Assembly: GCA_937863215.1 (NCBI GenBank) | Contig: CALMFQ010000105.1 | Location: forward strand, 1-5,525 | Length of the DNA stretch: 5,525 bases | Reading direction: 5' to 3' | Origin: an uncultured Pseudomonadota bacterium | GTDB lineage: Bacteria > Pseudomonadota > Gammaproteobacteria > Burkholderiales > SCOH01 | In this document: positions 1 to 5,162 of the stretch, piece by piece | Layout: every line of letters begins with the position of its first letter | Position numbering within the stretch: the first letter of the stretch is position 1 | Made by a program: the position numbers and the translations under genes | The notes under the pieces: generated by a model | What the model was told of the DNA's origin: nothing | What the model saw: the letters and a program-made list of their open reading frames with translations, nothing else | The model's database searches: none

Positions 1-652
1 TATCCTGCCCGGACGCCATCTTGTTCATGCGATCCTCGACGTCCAACCGTACCGGCAGAGTTTCCGGCTCCGGCGCTTTGCTCGCGGGAAATGCCTTGTC
101 GAGATACCGCTTGGTCAGCACATGCGAAGCATACCCAGCCAGAGGAATTGATCCCGCCAGCATAAACATCGCCCAATCCGCGAATGAACCTGGACGATTT
201 TCGTCGGAGAACATGTTGGCACGTTTCTCCGTCAATTGTTTGCGCTCTTGCTGTAGGGCGAGCAGATACTGCTTCTGCGCGTCCGTCAGTTCAGTCGCAA
301 GCTCGCGCTCCTGAAACTTGTCATACGCATGCGAGATACCCTTGTAGGCCCCGACACCCGTCAGATAAGCAGCAGGAACACCAAGCAGATAGGCCCACAA
401 TGTCGGTGGTCCGACACCATGCCCACCCAACGTCTTGTCCCACATGTCTGCTGCAGACTTCTCAATTCCGGGCTCCTCGGGAGCAGGAATGGTCAATGGC
501 AGGTATGCTTTCGGGCGCCGCGTTTCTTGCAACGATGCGAGATGACGACTGAGTGCACGTAGCAATGCTGCCCCGGCCCCAACGGTTCCGCCCGCCAGAG
601 CGAAACGTCCAATATTTTGCCAGTCGAAATTTGCTGCAGATTTGGTGCTCAT
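1..652 (-). CDS. Multi-pass Gly/Ala-rich membrane-associated phage protein, candidate internal virion/ejection protein (partial, 3' end off window)
   Basis: The frame is open from an ATG at 652-650 to the left edge of the window with no stop, giving at least 217 residues; the C-terminus is missing. I do not recognise the family. Three hydrophobic segments are visible. The first (about residues 13-33, around IGRFALAGGTVGAGAALL) is Gly/Ala-rich. The second lies at about 84-104 (LWAYLLGVPAAYLTGVG) and the third at about 158-179 (WAMFMLAGSIPLAGYASHVL). Between the second and third is a long charged, Gln-rich stretch (about 108-147) that looks like a continuous helix or coiled coil. The segment after 180 is polar and Pro-rich. 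The start is fixed by an ATGA overlap with the stop of the upstream 148-residue gene, and there is no clear Shine-Dalgarno site, so translation is probably coupled. As the third hydrophobic protein downstream of a portal, it may be an ejection-apparatus protein. A holin or other membrane protein cannot be excluded. The coding call is firm; the function is inference. Confidence 0.82.
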   Translation of the reverse strand, partial: MSTKSAANFDWQNIGRFALAGGTVGAGAALLRALSRHLASLQETRRPKAYLPLTIPAPEEPGIEKSAADMWDKTLGGHGVGPPTLWAYLLGVPAAYLTGVGAYKGISHAYDKFQERELATELTDAQKQYLLALQQERKQLTEKRANMFSDENRPGSFADWAMFMLAGSIPLAGYASHVLTKRYLDKAFPASKAPEPETLPVRLDVEDRMNKMASGQD

Positions 653-1095
653 GGGGGCGGAGTAGTATCGGATGAAGTCTTCGTGTCCTGCACCAACTTA
701 CGGTATTGGATCTTCGCGGTCAAAACCAACATCCGATAGGTGCCATCCGCGGGACAAAAATCTGGGTCCCTGGAACTGATCAAGATACGGCGTGGTGCCG
801 ACACGGGTAAAAATTCATGCTGCAATGCGTTGAATTTATCCAGATCCGCCGGCAGCGAAAAATAATGCATCTCGGTGGGGCACTGCCGACGGCTGGTCTT
901 CCACCGCTCTGACGTATACTGGTTGACCAACGAAGGTGTGTCGTACCAGCCATCACTGTCTGGTGGTGTTGGGGCCTCGACCAGCGTATCGGCTTCGGTC
1001 GCCTCCTTGGCGCGCTTCTTCCGCTGGCGCTTTGGTGCTTTCTCGATTTCACCGCGCAGCGGCGGTAAGGGTGCCGGACTGCTGGGCGGCTTCAT
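649..1095 (-). CDS. Orphan phage protein, Pro/Lys-rich N-terminus with a C-terminal folded domain
   Basis: This is a 148-residue protein that I do not recognise. Residues 1-48 look disordered: Pro-rich at the start (MKPPSSPAPLPPL), then a strongly basic patch (KAPKRQRKKRAKEA, about 19-32), then an acidic Pro-rich linker. Residues 49-135 look folded, with aromatic and alternating hydrophobic positions that suggest mixed alpha/beta structure, for example MHYFSLPADLDKFNALQHEF (76-95) and RRILISSRD (102-110). The segment YRMLVLTAKIQY (120-131) looks like a beta strand. The tail is Thr/Pro-rich. There is no signal peptide or membrane segment. The start overlaps the preceding stop as ATGA, and its own stop overlaps the next ATG in the same way, so it sits inside a coupled string between two hydrophobic proteins. 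It could be a soluble partner or minor virion protein. The basic patch could bind DNA or lipid headgroups, but that is only inference. Confidence 0.82.
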   Translation of the reverse strand: MKPPSSPAPLPPLRGEIEKAPKRQRKKRAKEATEADTLVEAPTPPDSDGWYDTPSLVNQYTSERWKTSRRQCPTEMHYFSLPADLDKFNALQHEFLPVSAPRRILISSRDPDFCPADGTYRMLVLTAKIQYRKLVQDTKTSSDTTPPP

Positions 1096-1700
1096 AGACG
1101 CATGCCCCCGCTGACCTGCAGCTTGCGGAGATTCACCTCGCGATTCACCTCGTCGGCCAGATCCTGATAGGTGCGTGTCTGCTCACGCAGCTTGGCATTA
1201 TCAATGTCGTCCTGCGACATGTCGCGTCCGAGATGCCAGCTCAACGCGCCAGTGCCACTGCCGAGCAGGACGCTGCCCATCAGAAGTGTATTGAGTAACG
1301 AGGGAGCAATCTTTCCGCCCCCGCCGAACGCGTTGCTGACGAAATTGGCCGCCGTGTCGATGTTGCCGGCCGCGGCTTTGAGATGTCCGGCAATCTCAGG
1401 ATCCTGACAACGCCGCACCATCGTTTCCATGAAGGCTTCCGTGAATGGTGCATATGCGGGCGACCATTGCTCCGGGCGCAAGGCTGCCAGCTTGACGAAA
1501 ATCGGATACCCATCTGACGCCCGCATGTCAGCCAGTTCAAATAGGCGAGCAGCAGCTTTGGCCATCATGATATCGAATGAACCCTCGGTGCGAAACGTAT
1601 GGACAGCCGATTTGACGATACCAAATTGAGTAGGAGTGATGCCGGCAGCGCGCAATGCGCGTGCACGGCCGTAGGATCGAGCGAGTGAATTAGGGACCAT
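1092..1700 (-). CDS. Single-span Gly-rich membrane-associated phage protein with C-terminal charged helix, candidate ejection protein
   Basis: This is a 202-residue protein with no recognised family. The N-terminal 115 residues are mostly helical and soluble, starting with a basic segment (SLARSYGRARALRAAG, residues 5-20) and continuing through Ala-rich helices. A Gly run (FGGGGK, 125-130) leads into a hydrophobic segment at about 131-157 (APSLLNTLLMGSVLLGSGTG), long enough to span a membrane. A charged helix follows at about 162-193, rich in Asp, Glu, Lys, Arg and Gln, and contains a short tandem duplication EVNR/EVNL. The ATG at 1700 lies inside the end of the upstream gene (11-bp overlap). 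An in-frame stop lies four codons upstream of that ATG, so no longer start is possible. No good ribosome binding site is seen. A hydrophobic segment followed by a charged helix also occurs in the gene at the left edge. A role in the ejection apparatus is suggested by position and composition; a membrane-bound lysis or exclusion protein is an alternative. Confidence 0.85.
   Translation of the reverse strand: MVPNSLARSYGRARALRAAGITPTQFGIVKSAVHTFRTEGSFDIMMAKAAARLFELADMRASDGYPIFVKLAALRPEQWSPAYAPFTEAFMETMVRRCQDPEIAGHLKAAAGNIDTAANFVSNAFGGGGKIAPSLLNTLLMGSVLLGSGTGALSWHLGRDMSQDDIDNAKLREQTRTYQDLADEVNREVNLRKLQVSGGMRL
1130..1152. repeat. 12-bp-period tandem duplication inside the 202-residue gene
   Basis: The plus strand shows GATTCACCTCG twice, head to tail, with a 12-bp period (1130-1140 and 1142-1152). 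Because the period is a multiple of three it is in frame, and it encodes EVNR followed by EVNL in the C-terminal charged helix. It looks like a small slippage duplication that adds about one helical turn without breaking the frame. Confidence 0.75.
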
Positions 1701-2448
1701 AGATGAGTCTGGCTATGCCAGGGCTGGGATTATTACCGCGTTGAAACATGAAGCTATTATCCGGGCGCGGCTGCACTTCGCTACCGGCTGCGGCATTGCC
1801 GAGGCCGAAGCCCAACAAGCCGCCCAGAATGGCACCGACGATGGATGGAATGAGGCCTTGATCAGAAAAGTATTTGGCAGCCATCATGCCGGCTCCGGCA
1901 CCGGCCGCCGCCCCGAGCACCCGATATGCAGCAACACGTTGATCAGGTGTCATGGTCGCTACAGCCTGTGCCATTTGCTGCTGCACGCCAGGAGGAATGT
2001 CCTGCAGTTGTTGGATCATGCGCTGCAGAGTGGCTATGTCGGGCGCGTTGAAACTGGCACGTTTCAAGTGCGGCATGCCATTAAGTCCGCCCATCAGCCA
2101 CCCGGCAAGCCCGCCAGCCAGGCCGTAACCGCCTATGTCCACCGGTGCGGTCGGTGATGCCCAATTGCGCAGTCCGCCAACCCCGATGCCGCCCAGCAAT
2201 CCCATCAATGTACCGGCAGCCCGTGGCCCTCCTGCGGCCTGCTGCAACGGCGTGTTCGTCAGGTAGGAACGCAGCCCGCGCCCAGCCTGGAAGAACAAAG
2301 AGTCGCGCATACTCGTTGGTTCGGAAAACGGACTGGACCCCGCAAGCGTATCGGGTAAACGCTTGCGTGAAAGGCCACCGGTGGGAGACCAATCGTACAT
2401 GGTCGCCAACCCAGGCGGTAGCTTGTATGTGGCTGGATTCGTTTCCAT
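1690..2448 (-). CDS. Phage protein with four Gly-zipper hydrophobic segments, candidate pore/ejection-channel protein
   Basis: This is a 252-residue protein that I do not recognise by family. The first 75 residues are polar, Pro-containing and probably extended. Four Gly/Ala-rich hydrophobic segments follow in two pairs: about 76-94 (GTLMGLLGGIGVGGL), 105-125 (GGYGLAGGLAGWLMGGLNG), 174-193 (AYRVLGAAAGAGAGMMAAKY) and 199-222 (IPSIVGAILGGLLGFGLGNA). Their repeated small-residue spacing (GxxxG and similar) is typical of tightly packed membrane helices. The pairs are separated by a Gln-rich amphipathic helical linker (about 138-170) with no charged cluster. The C-terminal 30 residues are polar. 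The start is fixed by a TAATG junction with the upstream 70-residue gene. There is no signal peptide and no strong Shine-Dalgarno site. Position after the portal suggests a virion protein that inserts in the host membrane during DNA entry. Gly-zipper proteins also occur as holins and toxins, so the role is inference. Confidence 0.87.
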   Translation of the reverse strand: METNPATYKLPPGLATMYDWSPTGGLSRKRLPDTLAGSSPFSEPTSMRDSLFFQAGRGLRSYLTNTPLQQAAGGPRAAGTLMGLLGGIGVGGLRNWASPTAPVDIGGYGLAGGLAGWLMGGLNGMPHLKRASFNAPDIATLQRMIQQLQDIPPGVQQQMAQAVATMTPDQRVAAYRVLGAAAGAGAGMMAAKYFSDQGLIPSIVGAILGGLLGFGLGNAAAGSEVQPRPDNSFMFQRGNNPSPGIARLIYGP

Positions 2449-2660
2449 TATCGATTTGATCGCATCGTCACCGGCACGATGGCAGCACCTTGAAACTTGT
2501 GATGATCAGTCGGGTCCCACTCGTCGACCGCAGGGAAATCCACCGGCCCATGGCGGATGAAGTCCACGACCTTGGATGTGGGGCCGCCCGTTCCGCGCGG
2601 CTTCCGGCGAGGAAGTTTACGGATCAGGCTTTCCAAATCATTCTGCTGAAGCTGCGCCAT
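2448..2660 (-). CDS. Small basic phage protein of unknown function
   Basis: This is a 70-residue protein starting at the ATG 2660-2658. A TTG two codons upstream (2666) is an alternative start, and an in-frame TAA lies just before it. Residues 1-16 form a likely short amphipathic helix (LQQNDLESLIRKL). A strongly basic Pro/Gly-rich patch follows (RRKPRGTGGPTSK, about 18-30), then a Pro/Asp-containing segment (DFIRHGPVDFPAVDEWDP) with several aromatic residues. There is no membrane segment or recognised domain. It lies 41 bp after the portal stop, one of only two gaps in the cluster, and its TAA shares one base with the next ATG. The small size and conserved-looking aromatic/Pro segment suggest an adaptor or a peptide bound to the portal or packaged DNA, but nothing in the sequence proves this. 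The lack of a clear Shine-Dalgarno site leaves some doubt about the exact start. Confidence 0.72.
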   Translation of the reverse strand: MAQLQQNDLESLIRKLPRRKPRGTGGPTSKVVDFIRHGPVDFPAVDEWDPTDHHKFQGAAIVPVTMRSNR

Positions 2661-2701
2661 CTTCAAACCGTAGGGTTATTTGTGTGCCCGTGCAATCGCC
2701 G

Positions 2702-4525
2702 CTACGCGCCGCCCTGCTGCTGTTGCTGCGCGGCTATCTGCCCGGCCTGCGCACGCCCCTGCGATTCGGCCTGGGCTCGCAATTCCTTCATTTTCTGCGA
2801 AACCAGCGCATACATGTCCGCATCGGCTCCACGTAGGTTGGCCAACTCTTTTGCCCGCGCGCCGTCGTCCGGGATATTCAGCAGGCGTGTGGCTTCCTCG
2901 AGTACTTTGGACTGGCGATCCATCGGTGTGTACTGCACGCCTCCCGGTGCCTGCCCAAGACCGCTGTTTACCTGATCGGACAGACTACCGATCGTTTTCT
3001 CCCGTTGGTATTCCAATTGGATCTCCTCCACCGCCTTGGCAATTTCCTTGTCCTCGATGGCGCGCTGCTTGGCTGCTTCCACAGGATCCCCCGCATTGAA
3101 ACCACGATAGGCAACGGCTCGTGGAAACTCTCCGCCGGCTGCCAGCTGTAGGAACATGGAACGACGTTCCAGGTCATCCACAACAGTCGGTCGGGCCAGG
3201 CGGGTCGGGATGCGTGCGCGGCCCATGAAATCATTCACCCGATCGGCCGCCCAACTGATCAGATCGGAAAGACCCCGCCCATGATGACGCTTGGACTGTT
3301 CGAAATTGCGCAACGCAATTGGAGTCTGCTGGTAGGACAACGTACTGTGGAACAACTCCGACGGGTAACCTGCGCCGTCCAGCATCGTATCGATCTGGAA
3401 TCGCATGTTGTCCCTTGGTACCAGGGACATACCATCTCCGCCTGCCTGCTGGATCGTCATTGGGAACGGATAGGCGTGCATGGAAAACGGATCCTTGCGG
3501 TGTGCGCGAATCATTTCCGCCGCTGCCGCCTTCCACTCCCCGAGGTGACTGGTATTCAGCGCATCCGTCATCGACCCCGATGTGGACGGGGAAAATATGC
3601 GCATCGGCAGCACATAGTCGCGACCAACCGCCTCGTTGATCTTCCGGTGAACTGCTGTCGCATGAAGGTTGCGGAAATTCGATACCACCTCTGGCAGCCC
3701 CCAACCTCCGGTGGATATTCCCGATATCGTAGGGGCTTTCATGTGAAAGACCTCGTTGTCAGAAAACTGCACACACGAGTCTGTCTTGACGGCCTCCAGC
3801 ACCCACAACGGTGTTTCGTTCACCTGCCACAACAACCCCTGCTTGATCTGACTGACGAAATCCGGGTCCAGCTGGACGACATACTGATTGCGCCCGGACC
3901 ACAGGGAGTGCTTGATGTGCACCCAGCGCGGGTCAATCAGATGCAACTTGATCCGCTTCATGTCCATAGCGCGCCGATCGCAGAAGAAAAACTTCACCCG
4001 CTTGCGCTTTGACGCAGGTAGGTGCGCCGTCACAGGATCCGGCACCTCGTACTGCAAGTCGGACGCATGATATTTGACCTCGGATTCCGGAAAAGCCTGC
4101 AGGGACCACTCTGCGCGATTATCGGGGCCGCGCCGCTCGTCGATCAAAAACCGGTTGAATGGTAGGTACATGCGCAGCAGCACATTACCGTAAGCGCCAA
4201 ATTCGCAGCCGGCCGTATGGGCCACATCGAATACCCGCAAATCATTGTCGAGAAAATCACGAAACTCTTCCTTCTCCTCCCGATCTCCTGTCTTGTCTGG
4301 GAATTCCAGTTCCGTCAGGAAATGGCCAGTCGTCTTGATGTGGGCCTGCTGATATTCCGGGTTGGAAAGCCACAAGTACAGACAGAGATCAAAAACATTG
4401 CGGAAGTTTTGTGGCATTTCCCGCGACGACGGCAGCAGAAACGGGTTCCAAAAGTCTCTCGACAGAGATTGGTCGCCTTTGAAAGCTGACCCTTCTACTG
4501 CGAAATTTACGGGCTCGGAAAACAT
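2702..4525 (-). CDS. Phage portal protein (head-tail connector)
   Basis: This 607-residue protein is in the size range of portal proteins, which form a dodecameric ring at one capsid vertex, pass the DNA and dock the terminase and tail. The N-terminal half carries an alpha/beta portal body (about 40-250). The call rests on blocks that I recognise from portals of some large phages: a segment ending in a Gly-Trp-Gly-x-Pro motif (HMKAPTISGI then GGWGLPEV, 261-280), NEAVGRDYVLPMRIFSP (297-313), and a later block AGYPSELFHSTLSYQQ (385-400) followed by PIALRNFE (402-409). The last, a Pro-Ser/Glu-hydrophobic patch with a following Leu-Arg-x-Phe-Glu helix, is a characteristic wing/stem region. The C-terminus (480-600) is highly charged and helical, ending in a Gln run, as in portal crown regions. 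The ATG lies 12 bp after the upstream stop. The best upstream purine match (AGG) is 11 nt from it, so the ribosome site is weak. I cannot assign a numbered family. A fit to a minor capsid protein is much less likely. Confidence 0.8.
   Translation of the reverse strand: MFSEPVNFAVEGSAFKGDQSLSRDFWNPFLLPSSREMPQNFRNVFDLCLYLWLSNPEYQQAHIKTTGHFLTELEFPDKTGDREEKEEFRDFLDNDLRVFDVAHTAGCEFGAYGNVLLRMYLPFNRFLIDERRGPDNRAEWSLQAFPESEVKYHASDLQYEVPDPVTAHLPASKRKRVKFFFCDRRAMDMKRIKLHLIDPRWVHIKHSLWSGRNQYVVQLDPDFVSQIKQGLLWQVNETPLWVLEAVKTDSCVQFSDNEVFHMKAPTISGISTGGWGLPEVVSNFRNLHATAVHRKINEAVGRDYVLPMRIFSPSTSGSMTDALNTSHLGEWKAAAAEMIRAHRKDPFSMHAYPFPMTIQQAGGDGMSLVPRDNMRFQIDTMLDGAGYPSELFHSTLSYQQTPIALRNFEQSKRHHGRGLSDLISWAADRVNDFMGRARIPTRLARPTVVDDLERRSMFLQLAAGGEFPRAVAYRGFNAGDPVEAAKQRAIEDKEIAKAVEEIQLEYQREKTIGSLSDQVNSGLGQAPGGVQYTPMDRQSKVLEEATRLLNIPDDGARAKELANLRGADADMYALVSQKMKELRAQAESQGRAQAGQIAAQQQQQGGA
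2714..2728 (-). repeat. Short Gln-codon run at the portal C-terminus
   Basis: Five consecutive Gln codons (four CAG and one CAA on the minus strand) encode the poly-Gln at residues 600-604 of the portal, just before GGA and the stop. It is a small trinucleotide run that may vary in length between relatives. No function is implied. Confidence 0.7.
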
Positions 4526-4537
4526 AGATGGAAAAGC

Positions 4538-4729
4538 CTATACCCTTTTGTCGCCCTCGTCCAAGGCCGCGGCCATTTTGTCCATCAGGATATCTGCGGC
4601 GGTCTCCTGTGGTGTGGGTTGTTGGGAGGCCAACTTCCACCGGGCATCCTTGATGTGCCCGGTATTGTCCGGATTGGATTTTGGCGCAGAATCAGGAGAC
4701 TGGTTGCTTGGCGTCGATGACAAATGCAT
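4538..4729 (-). CDS. Small hydrophilic phage protein of unknown function
   Basis: This is a 63-residue reading frame directly upstream of the portal. The N-terminal 28 residues are Ser/Pro/Asn-rich and probably disordered. Residues 29-60 are likely helical, with a Thr-Pro cap (QQPTPQETAADILMDKMAAA) and an acidic/basic end. No domain is recognised. The only ATG that gives a useful length is at 4729. It overlaps the end of the upstream 156-residue gene by 38 bp, which is long compared with the other junctions here, and no clear Shine-Dalgarno site precedes it. A later, non-ATG start is possible. The frame is kept because it fills the gap before the portal exactly (12 bp to the portal ATG) and its C-terminal helix looks like real protein rather than an antisense shadow. 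Confidence 0.6.
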   Translation of the reverse strand: MHLSSTPSNQSPDSAPKSNPDNTGHIKDARWKLASQQPTPQETAADILMDKMAAALDEGDKRV

Positions 4730-5162
4730 GGACGACTATATCACCGACATCGAAAGAAAACCCCAGGAAAGTTACGTCGTAGGCCATGCCAGCTGCGTGG
4801 GGGGTGATGCGGAATTTAGAACCAGTCTTGGGTGTAAAGCGTGTCGGAGAGAAACGGTAGACGCCCAGCGCCAGTGTCTCGGCGTCCTGCCCATGTACGG
4901 CTTTGATGTCGACACCGCTGCACTGCATCACCAGGTTAAAATCCGTACCGTCGATCGTGACATTGACGTGACTGGGTTGCGGTTCGGTCGGTGCCGAACG
5001 TACGATCGGGGATTTCTTTGTGCGCTTGGGATGTGATGTGGACGGGACTGGATCCGACTGCGCTTCCTGCCCATCCCCATTGGCTATAGCGCGTGCGCGT
5101 TTGACAGCGTCCGGAATATCGGATTCTTTGGACGGTCCGGGTAGTGGTAGATCAATTGCCAT
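4692..5162 (-). CDS. Orphan phage protein with disordered N-terminus and beta-rich C-terminal domain
   Basis: This is a 156-residue protein that I do not recognise. Residues 1-63 are low-complexity and charged, with Pro/Ser/Thr and a basic patch (HPKRTKKSP, about 44-52). Residues 64-152 look like a compact beta domain with alternating hydrophobic strands: HVNVTIDGTDFNLVMQC (65-81), LALGVYRFSPTRFTP (97-111) and a Gly-rich turn leading into AYDVTFLGFSFDVGDIVVHA (127-146). There is no signal peptide, membrane segment or obvious catalytic motif. The ATG at 5162 has the best ribosome site in the window (AAAGG, 8 nt upstream), so it may be a main entry point for translation of the downstream genes. 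It overlaps the upstream gene by 11 bp. The position two genes before the portal would fit a head or packaging accessory protein, but that is a guess. Confidence 0.8.
   Translation of the reverse strand: MAIDLPLPGPSKESDIPDAVKRARAIANGDGQEAQSDPVPSTSHPKRTKKSPIVRSAPTEPQPSHVNVTIDGTDFNLVMQCSGVDIKAVHGQDAETLALGVYRFSPTRFTPKTGSKFRITPHAAGMAYDVTFLGFSFDVGDIVVHAFVIDAKQPVS

Noticed and set aside
1741..2157. 138-codon plus-strand frame
   Set aside because: It is antisense to the Gly-zipper protein, whose minus-strand frame has periodic hydrophobic segments and a clean TAATG start.
2661..2701. Possible promoter or terminator in the gap after the portal
   Set aside because: I see no convincing -10/-35 pair and no strong hairpin with a T-tract in the 41 bp, so no regulatory feature is called.
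2490..2975. 161-codon plus-strand frame with Cys-rich stretch
   Set aside because: The Cys run comes from reading the complement of the Gln codon run at the portal C-terminus in another frame. It is not a metal-binding motif.
3411..3427. Inverted repeat TCCCTTGGTACCAGGGA
   Set aside because: It has only a 5-bp outer stem, lies within the portal coding region (at the SLVPRD codons), and is not followed by a U-run on either strand, so it is not a terminator or a likely operator.
3281..4012. 243-codon open frame on the plus strand
   Set aside because: It lies entirely antisense to the portal. Its translation is rich in Arg, His, Cys and Gln with no domain-like pattern, as expected from the complement of a GC-rich gene, and the portal frame carries recognisable blocks across the same stretch.
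4362..5036. 224-codon open frame on the plus strand
   Set aside because: It runs antisense across parts of three minus-strand genes (156-residue, 63-residue and portal). Its translation lacks coherent secondary-structure pattern, and the opposite-strand genes have matching junctions and overlaps.
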